A stretch of 64,000 nucleotides of DNA from a virus. Shown here one piece after another: positions 51,087 to 58,918 of the stretch; position 1 is the first letter of the stretch; each line of letters opens with the position of its first letter. Location of the stretch: the IMG/VR virus record IMGVR_UViG_3300008952_000004, positions 124,001 through 188,000 of that record; one strand, 5' to 3'. Under the pieces are notes generated by a model. That model searched no databases and was not told the origin of the DNA. It saw only the letters and a list, made by a program, of their open reading frames with translations. Made by a program: the position numbers and the translations under genes.

Positions 51087-51291
51087 CTTAGTACGGCTTG
51101 ATTATGGGTATATGGGATATCCACTAAGTCACAGTGGGCTTAATGAAGAGTCATTAGGAATAATAGTGGGAATATACATACAAACAGATATAGAGGAAGA
51201 AGTGGCAGATGTTTGGTGGGGCGCGTCAATTGGTACGATACCGTCATATACAAAATATCTCATTTTAGCAACAAATTCGGAGGAAGAATGA
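51073..51291 (+). CDS. Small SH3/KOW-like protein (KVGD family)
   Basis: A 72-residue member: MKVGDLVRLDYGYMG, LGIIVGIYIQ, LILATNSEEE. Its end carries the GGAGGAAGA RBS of the HNH gene. Confidence 0.75.
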   Translation: MKVGDLVRLDYGYMGYPLSHSGLNEESLGIIVGIYIQTDIEEEVADVWWGASIGTIPSYTKYLILATNSEEE

Positions 51292-51719
51292 AAAATAAAA
51301 AAGATGCAACAGAGAAGTTTTGGAAGAGGTTATGGAGGAACGTGAATATGTCATCCATCTCAGGAGCAGCAGGGATGAGGACAGAGAATAATCCTAAGCT
51401 CAGTGGTAGACTACGCAAGGGGAACCAGAGCACAAAGCGCCACGAGGTAACAATCACAATCGAGGACTTAAAAGAAATTTTCCACCAACAGGACGGAAAC
51501 TGTTTCTGGTTGAATATCCCAATGAGCTTGGAGGACTTGTTTGTCTCTCATTCCCCGTTCGCCCCTAGCGTGGACAGGATAGATAATGAGCGAGGATACC
51601 ATAAAGATAATATTGTTCTCACCACACGCTTTGCCAACAAGGGGAGAGGCGCATACATGGGAGAGGACTTTGGACCGAGGATTAAAAAACTTTTAAAGGA
51701 GAGTATCAGTGACAGTTGA
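51288..51719 (+). CDS. HNH-type nuclease
   Basis: A 143-residue protein. It has GNCFWLNIPM, SVDRIDNERGYHKDNIVLTT and NKGRGAYMG, the layout of small phage HNH nucleases (the metal-binding His replaced by Asp in SVDRID, as in many phage relatives). A long basic, variable N-terminus precedes it. Possibly a free-standing homing endonuclease. Confidence 0.75.
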   Translation: MKNKKDATEKFWKRLWRNVNMSSISGAAGMRTENNPKLSGRLRKGNQSTKRHEVTITIEDLKEIFHQQDGNCFWLNIPMSLEDLFVSHSPFAPSVDRIDNERGYHKDNIVLTTRFANKGRGAYMGEDFGPRIKKLLKESISDS

Positions 51720-51770
51720 TAAGAAGTTGTTGCGAGGACTATAAAAAAAGAAAAACGAAGGAGGACAAGA

Positions 51771-51956
51771 ATGAAAAAATTAATTATATTATTTATAGGA
51801 ATGCTTTTCTGCGGTGGATGTTATACACGCATGCCAACCGTTGGTGTAAAAACATTGCAGCCGGTTAAATCACAAGAAAAAGTTTGTGTGACAAAGCGCA
51901 ATCCCGCAAATCCTGCGACATTGGTCACCAGATGTAGTTTGGTTACAAGGAGGTGA
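51771..51956 (+). CDS. Small outer-membrane lipoprotein
   Basis: A 61-residue protein with signal MKKLIILFIGMLFCGG and lipobox Cys (FCGGC). The mature part is about 45 residues and basic. Size and form fit an Rz1-like spanin subunit, but no partner is seen next to it. Confidence 0.65.
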   Translation: MKKLIILFIGMLFCGGCYTRMPTVGVKTLQPVKSQEKVCVTKRNPANPATLVTRCSLVTRR

Positions 51957-52010
51957 TCATCGCGGTGGCTGTGGGTGCTAATATTAATTTTAAAAAAGTT
52001 ATAAAAAGAC

Positions 52011-52039
52011 TTGACTTTCGTTTCAAGTTATGTTGAAAT
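52011..52039 (+). promoter_or_regulatory. Sigma70-type promoter with extended -10
   Basis: TTGACT (52011-52016), 17-base spacer, TGAAAT (52034-52039) preceded by TGT. Weak -10 but the same architecture as the others. Confidence 0.65.
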
Positions 52040-52078
52040 AGAATATAGAACTTATAGGAGAAAATAAAAAGAATTCAT

Positions 52079-52822
52079 ATGAGAAAATATATTAGCTTAA
52101 TTGTTTATGGAATCGTTATGTGGGGCTGTGGAAATGACACCCCATTGCGCGCTGAATCGTCAACAACCACAAGTGACGCCCACACAGTGACACAACAGGT
52201 GCCTAATGACGTCGCAACCGAATTGATTGGAATGGTTAAAGATGCATATGCGGAGGTTACAGATGAAGATGGTACCAGTGTAGATACTATTTTTCAAGAC
52301 TTCTGCGAGCAAACAAAAGAATGTCCATTCTATCCAAGTGTCGATGTCTGTGTTTATGAAACTTATGGGACTTACATGAGCCTTAAGAGTAAATGCAGAG
52401 ACAGTATGCTTAAAATGATGACTGACTGCAATCCTGACCCCGCCAATCCTTGTTTGGAACCAACTGGACCAGGGTGTAAAGAGATGATAACCACTTTTCA
52501 AGGAGCGTGTATGGGCTTCAAGACACCCGGCAATATAGCTATTCGCTGGCAACAAGTGTGCGAGGCTTATAAAATGAAAGAACCAGAGGACTGTGATTCA
52601 TCGGTGTCAATGGATGATGTAATAGAATTGTGTGAATTTGTTGGAGCAATACTTAAGGATACTCCGGAGTGCATAGAGAAGGTAGACTTATATCTAGAGT
52701 GTTTACCTCAAACAAAATATTATTGCCCACCGGGGCAATTGGTGCCACGACCTGATCCTGATACTGGTTGCTACAAAGAGGCTGAACCGTTTACATTCCC
52801 AACAGGCGAGTGCGTCAATTAA
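52079..52822 (+). CDS. Cysteine-rich lipoprotein
   Basis: A 247-residue exported protein. A signal with lipobox (VMWGC) is followed by about 17 cysteines in pairs (FCEQTKECPFYP, DCNPDPANPC, LYLECLPQTKYYC), suggesting a disulfide-rich surface protein. No family recognised. Such Cys-rich lipoproteins are frequent in Myxococcota and related bacteria, which may hint at the host. Confidence 0.7.
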   Translation: MRKYISLIVYGIVMWGCGNDTPLRAESSTTTSDAHTVTQQVPNDVATELIGMVKDAYAEVTDEDGTSVDTIFQDFCEQTKECPFYPSVDVCVYETYGTYMSLKSKCRDSMLKMMTDCNPDPANPCLEPTGPGCKEMITTFQGACMGFKTPGNIAIRWQQVCEAYKMKEPEDCDSSVSMDDVIELCEFVGAILKDTPECIEKVDLYLECLPQTKYYCPPGQLVPRPDPDTGCYKEAEPFTFPTGECVN

Positions 52823-52824
52823 AC

Positions 52825-52848
52825 ATGAGCGAGAACAATAAAAATAAA
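52825..52848 (+). repeat. 24-bp direct repeat flanking the HNH gene, copy 1
   Basis: The first 24 bases of the HNH gene recur unchanged at 53522-53545. The two copies bracket 697 bases. Confidence 0.9.
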
Positions 52849-53538
52849 TATCAACACAACGATGATGGAACAACATACATCTTTGTGGAGAGTAAGAGTA
52901 AACGCTTCCCCGGTAAGCACACAATCATTATAGACACAGAAGACTGGGATAAGGTCAAGGAGCATAGGTGGTGTATTATGACGAACAATTGCTGCCCTTA
53001 TGCGACTGCCAATATCCCTCACCCAGACGGGGGATGGTATTATTCTACTTGGCAAGGAAAAGAAAGAAGACAAAGGCGAAATACCGTTCTTCTATTCCAC
53101 CACGCTATAATGGGGAAACCTCAAAAGGGAAAGGTTGTTGACCACATAAACCATAATGGGCTGGATAACAGAAAAGATAATTTAAGGCTCGTGACTGTGG
53201 CACAGAACTCTCAAAACAAAAGGGTTCGGAAGGACAGCAAGTCTGGCTATAAGGGTGTGTATGAGGTTCGTCCGTATATACATAAGTACAAGCAAGCGTA
53301 TACCAGCAAGAAGACCGGCAAGACGAAGATATACGAGTACGAGTATCTGAAGAAGCTCAAGAAACCTTGGGTGGCATATATTAGCGATCCCGACACAACC
53401 TATCCCAATAAGAGGAATATCAAGCTGGGCTACTTTGCAACAGCAGAAGAAGCAGCCCTAGCATATAATAAAAAAGCCAAGGAACTGTTTGGAGAATACG
53501 CTCTATTGAACGAGGTGAATAATGAGCGAGAACAATAA
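52825..53538 (+). CDS. HNH-AP2 homing endonuclease
   Basis: A 237-residue protein. The HNH core is VDHINHNGLDNRKDNLRLVT with NSQNK after it, and the C-terminal AP2 DNA-binding domain is SGYKGVYEVRP...WVAYI...LGYFATAEEAALAYNKKA. This HNH-AP2 order is typical of mobile homing nucleases. The first 24 bases of the gene are repeated exactly where the gene ends, as expected for an insertion or duplication. Confidence 0.88.
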   Translation: MSENNKNKYQHNDDGTTYIFVESKSKRFPGKHTIIIDTEDWDKVKEHRWCIMTNNCCPYATANIPHPDGGWYYSTWQGKERRQRRNTVLLFHHAIMGKPQKGKVVDHINHNGLDNRKDNLRLVTVAQNSQNKRVRKDSKSGYKGVYEVRPYIHKYKQAYTSKKTGKTKIYEYEYLKKLKKPWVAYISDPDTTYPNKRNIKLGYFATAEEAALAYNKKAKELFGEYALLNEVNNEREQ

Positions 53539-53545
53539 AAATAAA
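53522..53545 (+). repeat. 24-bp direct repeat flanking the HNH gene, copy 2
   Basis: Overlaps the end of the HNH gene and starts a 39-residue frame. Confidence 0.9.
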
Positions 53546-53641
53546 ACTTTAATAAAGAAACTATCAACCCCTGGTGAATCAACTATAGTAGGAATGGATA
53601 CAGTTTCCCCAGTAGTAACAGTACTAATGAAAGCTAAATAA
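53522..53641 (+). CDS. 39-residue hypothetical protein sharing the HNH start
   Basis: A short frame: MSENNKNK identical to the HNH protein, then TLIKKLSTPGESTIVGMD. It may be the resident gene whose start was copied when the HNH gene inserted. Confidence 0.45.
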   Translation: MSENNKNKTLIKKLSTPGESTIVGMDTVSPVVTVLMKAK

Positions 53642-53646
53642 ACCCT

Positions 53647-53692
53647 AGTGGGAACGAGTGGTGTATAAGTGGTAATAAGTGGGGTAGAGTGG
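53647..53692 (+). repeat. Helically phased AGTGG repeats
   Basis: AGTGG begins at 53647, 53657, 53668, 53678 and 53688, spacings of 10, 11, 10 and 10 bases. This lies in a gap of about 300 bases (53642-53937) without a gene. A 10-bp palindrome ATACTAGTAT follows near 53777. The layout suggests a protein-binding array. Confidence 0.7.
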
Positions 53693-53847
53693 GAACACCG
53701 TAAGTGTGTTAAAATAGTTATATAGAAAGTGTAATTGGGCAGCTTAAATAAGGTGGGTTGAGAACAGTGCGAAAATATACTAGTATTTAGGGGGTTCGCG
53801 TTGTCCTTGTCAAGCGCAATCTTTTTTATTTTATTTGCGTTATTTGC

Positions 53848-53876
53848 TTGACAGCAGGGTCGATTTATGTTCTAAT
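53848..53876 (+). promoter_or_regulatory. Sigma70-type promoter with extended -10
   Basis: TTGACA (53848-53853), 17-base spacer, TCTAAT (53871-53876) preceded by TGT, then GGCCATGTAGTG. Confidence 0.85.
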
Positions 53877-53937
53877 GGCCATGTAGTGATGGTGATCAGC
53901 CATCCTAAACCCTTTGCTTTTATAAGAGGTGTCTAAT

Positions 53938-54618
53938 ATGTCTTGGTCTGGTACTGTCACTTGTAAACACTGTTGGAAGACCGGTCACAACCGTCGGGGC
54001 TGTCCGGAGCTTAAAGAGCTAATGGCTCAGCGGCTCGCGAACGACCCGGATGACTGGAGAGCGAAGCGTTACTTTGAGAAGAAGCAGGGAGCTAAGGTTC
54101 GCCGATGCACCTTCTGTAACCTCAAGGGTCACAACCGCGCCACGTGCGAGGAGCTTAAAACAAAGGTTGCCAATTGGAAGGTAAAGAACTCCTCTTTCCG
54201 TCGCAAGTTAGCTGCTAAATTGCTTGAGGTTGGGGTCGGTGTTGGCGCTCTCATTGAGCATCACGGCGCTGGCTGGCGCATCGACACCGTAGGCAACATG
54301 GTAATGGTGAAGGGTCTTAACCACGAGACACACGTCGGGACACCCCATGCCTGCTTGATCGTTTGCGGGATTCAGAATCCGCAGCAAACTAACCACGTTG
54401 GATTGTCGACCGAGTTGATCAACGAGATAGCAGCAGATGAATCTGGATATTACTACGGTACTCCAATGAAGGTGTTGTCTCCTACCAAGCACTGCCTTCT
54501 CCGGACTATCCCCAATCACGAAGAGTGGTTAAAAGGTGGGGACGCCAAGTGGATCAAGAAGGAAATCTTTGGTAATTCCCAGTCGGATAATTGGTACGAG
54601 AACAAATATAATGAATAA
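53938..54618 (+). CDS. Double zinc-knuckle protein
   Basis: A 226-residue protein with two CCHC knuckles: CKHCWKTGHNRRGC (residues about 9-22) and CTFCNLKGHNRATC. These bind single-stranded nucleic acid in retroviral nucleocapsids and eukaryotic proteins. The rest (VGALIEHHGAGWRIDTVGNM and later) is alpha/beta and unrecognised. It has its own promoter after the repeat-rich gap. Confidence 0.75.
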   Translation: MSWSGTVTCKHCWKTGHNRRGCPELKELMAQRLANDPDDWRAKRYFEKKQGAKVRRCTFCNLKGHNRATCEELKTKVANWKVKNSSFRRKLAAKLLEVGVGVGALIEHHGAGWRIDTVGNMVMVKGLNHETHVGTPHACLIVCGIQNPQQTNHVGLSTELINEIAADESGYYYGTPMKVLSPTKHCLLRTIPNHEEWLKGGDAKWIKKEIFGNSQSDNWYENKYNE

Positions 54619-54643
54619 AAGTAAAAATAAATGCATTTTATAC

Positions 54644-54672
54644 TTGACTTTTGTTTAAACCTCTGATACTAT
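54644..54672 (+). promoter_or_regulatory. Sigma70-type promoter with extended -10
   Basis: TTGACT (54644-54649), 17-base spacer, TACTAT (54667-54672) preceded by TGA, then GTGTATGTAAGG. Confidence 0.85.
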
Positions 54673-54725
54673 GTGTATGTAAGGTGATCGAGAGAGATAC
54701 TTATTAAAGGGAGAGAAAAGAGATA

Positions 54726-55802
54726 ATGGCTGTTGATTTTAAAACTTTTAATCAGGTTGCCCCGCTTGTCGCGGCTGTAAAGAAACCTATTCTTCTTCGC
54801 GGACGTCACGGTGTTGGTAAATCTTGTGTTGTTTATCAAACTGCTGAGGCACTCGGTCTGCCTATTGTGGAGCGCCGAGCTTCTCAAATGACCGAGGGCG
54901 ACCTTGTTGGTCTGCCCAGTACTGATGGTAATTGTACTACCTTTAATCCTCCTGACTGGTTTAAAGAGGCGTGTGAGCATGCCGTTGTCCTCTTCTTGGA
55001 TGAGGTCGACCGTGCTACTATGGAAGTACGTCAAGGAATCTTCGAGTTGACCGACTCGCGAAAGCTAAACGGTCATGTACTTCATCCTGAGACTCTCGTC
55101 TTCGCTGCCGTCAACGGTGGTGAGCATGGCGCGCAGTATCAGGTTGGTGAGATGGACCCAGCGGAACTCGACCGTTGGACTGTCTTTGATGTTGAGCCTA
55201 CTGTTGAAGACTGGCTTAACTGGGCAAACGGGAAGGTTGATGGTGTCGTTTGGGACTTCATTAATCAGAACCGTGGTCATCTTGAGCACGTTGGGGAGTT
55301 TGAGCCTAATAAGGTTTACCCCAGTCGTCGTTCTTGGGACCGTTTGAACGAGTGCCTCATGGGAGGTACTCTTTTGGGTGAAACTATTAAGGAGAACACT
55401 GAAACCATTTATCACCTCGCGACTGCTTTCGTTGGTTTCGAAGCTGCCGTTGCTTTCACTGATTTCGTCAAGACCTACGAGAAGCAGGTAACTGTCGAAA
55501 TGATTCTGAAGCAAGGCAAAATCGAAGCGACCAACGATTTCGGCATCAACGAGCATACAGCCCTCGTTGAGAAGTTGGAAGCAGAAAAGGTCTTTGAGAC
55601 TGAGCTTCCCGCTGAGCAGATTGCGAACGTCGCAGCCTACTTCGTAACTCTCCCGAGTGAAGTAGCAATGAAGCTGTGGACCGTGATGGGTGAGGGCGAT
55701 ATCCAGAATACACTATCGCTCCACCAGAGTGAAGTAAATGGAGTCGCAGTTTCGACTTTCTTGGTTGAACTGCTGACCGGTGACACTGCCGACAATAGTT
55801 AA
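54726..55802 (+). CDS. MoxR-type AAA+ ATPase
   Basis: A 358-residue ATPase. Walker A GRHGVGKS near 26-33, then GDLVGLPSTDG, Walker B VVLFLDEVDRA, and AAVNGG, as in MoxR/CbxX-like ATPases. MoxR proteins work with VWA-domain partners, and a VWA protein follows at 55919. The pair may remodel a protein complex. Codon use has many T-ending codons, like other single-promoter genes here. Confidence 0.85.
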   Translation: MAVDFKTFNQVAPLVAAVKKPILLRGRHGVGKSCVVYQTAEALGLPIVERRASQMTEGDLVGLPSTDGNCTTFNPPDWFKEACEHAVVLFLDEVDRATMEVRQGIFELTDSRKLNGHVLHPETLVFAAVNGGEHGAQYQVGEMDPAELDRWTVFDVEPTVEDWLNWANGKVDGVVWDFINQNRGHLEHVGEFEPNKVYPSRRSWDRLNECLMGGTLLGETIKENTETIYHLATAFVGFEAAVAFTDFVKTYEKQVTVEMILKQGKIEATNDFGINEHTALVEKLEAEKVFETELPAEQIANVAAYFVTLPSEVAMKLWTVMGEGDIQNTLSLHQSEVNGVAVSTFLVELLTGDTADNS

Positions 55803-55814
55803 TTCACCTAAGTG

Positions 55815-55874
55815 GGGGGGAGTCAGGAAGATAAAAAAACACTGAAATGACGTGTTTTCTTCTTGACTTCCCCC
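55815..55874 (+). terminator. Long hairpin (terminator) overlapping the next promoter
   Basis: Bases 55815-55831 pair with 55858-55874 over 17 bp (two G-T wobbles); an inner 6-bp stem AAACAC/GTGTTT lies within. The 3' arm contains the -35 (TTGACT, 55863-55868) of the next promoter. Confidence 0.75.
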
Positions 55875-55891
55875 GCGATATATGTCATAAT
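55863..55891 (+). promoter_or_regulatory. Sigma70-type promoter with extended -10
   Basis: TTGACT (55863-55868), 17-base spacer, CATAAT (55886-55891) preceded by TGT, then CATCATGTAGTC. Confidence 0.85.
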
Positions 55892-55918
55892 CATCATGTA
55901 GTCAGTTGAGAGGTACTA

Positions 55919-57178
55919 ATGACATTTGATCTGAATAAGCATGTTGCTCGTCTTTTAATGAACGAGCCTTTCTTTGCAGCGCTCTCTAGAACAGTAGATA
56001 AGAAGGTTGGTCCTATTCCAACTGCTTGTGTTCGTGTCAACCCTGACACCGCTCGTTTTGAAATGATGTATAACCCTGAGTTCCTAGCACCTCTTACTGA
56101 TACGGAGTTGACTGGGATTCTCAAGCATGAGTTCTATCACTTGCTCTTCGAGCACGTTACAGGTCGTATGCCAGAAGAGGTTCGCGCTGACTTCGCGAAG
56201 TACGGCAAGTGTTGGAACTTCGCAACTGACCTCGCTATTAACTCCCACCTGATTAATGAATTGCCCGAAGGCGCGTTGATCCCTGGCGTTGCGCCATTCG
56301 AAGATCTTCCTGCTGGTCGGTCTGCTGAGTGGTACTACGAAGAATTAAAAAAGCAAGCTGAAGAGGGTGGTGATCCGGATGACGGTGAAGGTCAGGAGGG
56401 TGACGAGGGAGAAGAAGGAGAAGGTCCTGCTAACGGAGAACAGGGCGAGGGTGAAGAAAATAAAAAAGGTTCCGGTAAAGGTAAGCCTCAGACCCTTGAT
56501 GACCACTCGATGTGGGGAGACACTCCTGAGACTGCACGAGAGATTGCTAAAGAGCGTCTTAAAGAAACAGTAAAGAAGGCAGCAGCGGAAGCTGCCAAAG
56601 CTGGTAGCTGGGGAAGCGTTGGCAGTGACTGTCGCCGAGACATCACTGACCGTCTGTTGACCACTAAGGTTGACTGGCGTAACGTTCTCCGTTACTTCAT
56701 CAAGACAAGCCAGAAGGCTAACCGTCGCTCCACTATCAAGCGGATCAACAAGCGTTACCCTTACATTCATCCCGGTCGCAAGCAGACCCGTCAGGCTAAG
56801 ATTGCTATCAGCATTGACCAATCGGGTAGTGTTAATGACCAGATGCTTCAAGCGTTCTTCGCTGAGTTGAACAAGCTGGCTGCTCTTGCTGAGTTTACAG
56901 TGATTCCTTTTGATACTGAAGTTGCTGAGACTAAGATCTTCACATGGAAGAAGGGCGAGAAGCGAAAGTGGGAACGTGTTGCTTGTGGTGGTACTTGCTT
57001 CGAGGCTCCAACAGACTACGTTAATAAGAATAACTTTGATGGTCATATCGTCCTAACTGATATGTGCGCTCCAAAGCCTAAGGCTAGCAAGTGTCAACGA
57101 ATGTGGATGACTACTGAGTATTACGCTAAGAACCCATACTTTAAAACTAGCGAGCGTGTTATCGGAATCGAAACTTAG
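55919..57178 (+). CDS. VWA-like protein with metallopeptidase-type N-domain (DUF2201 type)
   Basis: A 419-residue protein. The N-terminal part has HEFYHLLFEH, a zinc-type HExxH. A very acidic Gly/Glu linker (residues about 150-190) follows, then a VWA-like domain with the MIDAS ISIDQSGSVND near 300 and later LTDMCAP. DUF2201 proteins combine these parts and sit next to MoxR ATPases, as here. The metal-binding residues look intact. Confidence 0.82.
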   Translation: MTFDLNKHVARLLMNEPFFAALSRTVDKKVGPIPTACVRVNPDTARFEMMYNPEFLAPLTDTELTGILKHEFYHLLFEHVTGRMPEEVRADFAKYGKCWNFATDLAINSHLINELPEGALIPGVAPFEDLPAGRSAEWYYEELKKQAEEGGDPDDGEGQEGDEGEEGEGPANGEQGEGEENKKGSGKGKPQTLDDHSMWGDTPETAREIAKERLKETVKKAAAEAAKAGSWGSVGSDCRRDITDRLLTTKVDWRNVLRYFIKTSQKANRRSTIKRINKRYPYIHPGRKQTRQAKIAISIDQSGSVNDQMLQAFFAELNKLAALAEFTVIPFDTEVAETKIFTWKKGEKRKWERVACGGTCFEAPTDYVNKNNFDGHIVLTDMCAPKPKASKCQRMWMTTEYYAKNPYFKTSERVIGIET

Positions 57179-57219
57179 GTCGAGGGTTATAAAAATAATA
57201 AACTTAAAGACAATAAGTG

Positions 57220-57543
57220 ATGCAGAAAGATATTTATAGAGGTATGCCAGAAGAAGGACATAACGCTAGGGTAATAGACCTAACTGCATTCAGGCTAGAG
57301 AAGATGCTAGACGATAACTCTGCGGATGAGTGGCTGCATCAGATCTTACTTGATATCCTAGGGGACTATTACTTAGGACTAATAGCTATAGGATGGGAAG
57401 AAGGGTTACCAATCATTATGCCCACCGCTGACTCTTGGCATTGGAGTAAAGGTATACCACCAGGCTTCTCTATTATTAGCCACGAGGCAGAGAGGATAAT
57501 AGATAAGGAGTACTCCGACGATGATGACTATGATGGAGACTAG
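57220..57543 (+). CDS. Hypothetical protein
   Basis: A 107-residue protein from ATG 57220. It has RVIDLTAFRLEKMLDDNSAD and a hydrophobic LGDYYLGLIAIGWEEG, ending in acidic residues. No domain recognised. Confidence 0.6.
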   Translation: MQKDIYRGMPEEGHNARVIDLTAFRLEKMLDDNSADEWLHQILLDILGDYYLGLIAIGWEEGLPIIMPTADSWHWSKGIPPGFSIISHEAERIIDKEYSDDDDYDGD

Positions 57544-57555
57544 CTTGACAGCTAG
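57540..57555 (+). promoter_or_regulatory. Inverted repeat at end of gene 57220
   Basis: CTAGCT and AGCTAG flank TGAC, a 16-base palindrome that includes TTGACA. No -10 lies at the right distance, so it may be an operator rather than a promoter. A KpnI-like GGTACCGGTACC follows. Confidence 0.4.
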
Positions 57556-57622
57556 GGGTATATATGATAGGGGGGTACCGGTACCACCTACCCTACCCCT
57601 CTCCTACCGGAATCTATGTCCC

Positions 57623-57640
57623 ACCCCCCTAGGAGGGGGT
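57623..57640 (+). terminator. C/G-rich hairpin, possible terminator
   Basis: ACCCCC pairs with GGGGGT around CTAGGA, followed by ATTTTGGGGG. It lies in a C-rich, gene-free gap (57544-57705), unlike the AT-rich surroundings. Confidence 0.5.
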
Positions 57641-57705
57641 ATTTTGGGGGCTAGGGTCATTTTCGATATCGCCGAGAAAAATTGAGATTTGAAGAACTAA
57701 AAATT

Positions 57706-57969
57706 ATGCCCAAAAAAAAAGAAGTAAAAGTAGGCGCGCTAGTAAAATGCTATCGGAGGAAAGTACCGGGGCTAGGACTGGTGCTTAAAACGTATACGAG
57801 ACAAGAAGCGATCGAGGAGCACATCCAGACATGGCAATATAAAAAAGTGCCAGACGCAACCATCGCAAAGATTAAGTGGTTTCGCATACCATCGTGTTGG
57901 GATTATGGTGAACCGGCAGAGAGTTATATGCCAGAGTCATGGTTAAGGGTTGTGAGTGAGGCAAAATGA
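57706..57969 (+). CDS. SH3/KOW-like protein (KVGD family)
   Basis: An 87-residue member: EVKVGALVKCYRRKVPGLGL, then an insert, and LRVVSEAK at the end. ATG 57706 fits the family; TTG 57682 is possible. It overlaps the next gene by ATGA. Confidence 0.65.
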   Translation: MPKKKEVKVGALVKCYRRKVPGLGLVLKTYTRQEAIEEHIQTWQYKKVPDATIAKIKWFRIPSCWDYGEPAESYMPESWLRVVSEAK

Positions 57970-58199
57970 CAGAAAATAAAAAAGAGTTTATTGAAAACAT
58001 TATTAAATACGAAAATGGCGAGATGACAGAGGGCGAAGAGATTATTTTTTTTCAAGAGCTAGTCATTTCAGGGAAGCTATATTCACTACAGGGGCATTAT
58101 CGTAGGCATGCCGAACGTCTTTTGCTAGAGGGAAAGATAGAAAGAGCAAAGATGTTTTGCGAAAGATTAAGAAATAACTTGACAACAGACGACAATTAG
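57966..58199 (+). CDS. Conserved small phage protein
   Basis: A 77-residue protein: NIIKYENGEMTEGEEIIFFQ...GKLYSLQGHYRRHAERLL. This ENGE...FFQEL...LQGHYxRxAxxL pattern is familiar from many tailed phages, but the function is unknown. Confidence 0.75.
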   Translation: MTENKKEFIENIIKYENGEMTEGEEIIFFQELVISGKLYSLQGHYRRHAERLLLEGKIERAKMFCERLRNNLTTDDN

Positions 58200-58207
58200 T
58201 GTATATT
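58179..58207 (+). promoter_or_regulatory. Sigma70-type promoter
   Basis: TTGACA (58179-58184), 17-base spacer and TATATT (58202-58207). It overlaps the last codons of the preceding gene. Confidence 0.8.
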
Positions 58208-58231
58208 GCAAGTGTAGCAGGATAAGGCGAG

Positions 58232-58561
58232 ATGAAATATTTAAAAAATCATAGAGAGCTTTATAAGGAATATATTATTATTCAGAGAAGAGCGGACGAT
58301 AATCTATATGGTGAAGAGTACAATGCGCGGAAGTATCGCGAGCACTTGGTATGGCGCTTTCCCAATGATTGGGGTGCCAGTTTGTCTTGTTCTTCTATGA
58401 CGTCATATACGCCCGAGCTAGCAGTGCTTAGATATAAGAATGAAGAACCTGTATTGTCTTACAGTACTAGTATTACATCTGATGTAATCCCCGGAGTAAC
58501 AGTACCAGATCTGGCTTTGCTTCTTGCCCGCATACAGGGGCTAGCCAATGAACGAACTTGA
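58232..58561 (+). CDS. Hypothetical protein
   Basis: A 109-residue protein: basic and Tyr-rich N-terminus (KYLKNHRELYKEYI), then VTVPDLALLLARIQGLA. It is the first gene after the promoter and overlaps the next by 14 bases. Confidence 0.65.
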   Translation: MKYLKNHRELYKEYIIIQRRADDNLYGEEYNARKYREHLVWRFPNDWGASLSCSSMTSYTPELAVLRYKNEEPVLSYSTSITSDVIPGVTVPDLALLLARIQGLANERT

Positions 58562-58916
58562 TGACGACGTATTAATCCCAGACCCCTCTTGGGGCAATTA
58601 CGAATTATTTAAAGTATACGAAGAAATAACAATGGAGAGCAAGATGCGACGATCAAAAAGAAAGCAGCAACTAACAGCGGAACAGCGTTTGCAGTTCAAA
58701 CGTGAGCGTGAAGCTCTAGTCGGTAAATTAATTACGCAGAAAGGTCCGCTTTGCGGCGCTTTGGTAAAAGAGCACGTCAGAGGCTCTCAGTACGTCGTTT
58801 GCCTTGCAAATGGTACCGAGGCATATGTTAGTCATAAAAAGGCTCACAGGGGGCATTCTAAGCCCTCTACAAGCCTCTCTGGCGAAGGCTGGCGTTTGTG
58901 GGAGGATCGCAACTAG
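58548..58916 (+). CDS. Hypothetical protein, possibly SH3-like
   Basis: A 122-residue protein. After a basic helix (MRRSKRKQQLTAEQRLQFKR) a strand region (GPLCGALVKEHVRGSQYVVC) resembles the KVGD fold. No firm assignment. It overlaps the preceding gene by 14 bases. Confidence 0.6.
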   Translation: MNELDDDVLIPDPSWGNYELFKVYEEITMESKMRRSKRKQQLTAEQRLQFKREREALVGKLITQKGPLCGALVKEHVRGSQYVVCLANGTEAYVSHKKAHRGHSKPSTSLSGEGWRLWEDRN

Positions 58917-58918
58917 AC

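Noticed and set aside
51953-52036. 27-codon GTG frame after the small lipoprotein gene
   Set aside because: It runs over the promoter at 52011 and has no known feature.
53786-53813. Possible minus-strand promoter (TTGACA read on the other strand)
   Set aside because: No minus-strand gene follows and the -10 match is poor.
57544-57570. TTGACA followed by TATATATGAT, possible promoter
   Set aside because: The spacing between the boxes is about 10-13 bases, too short; the inverted repeat is reported instead.
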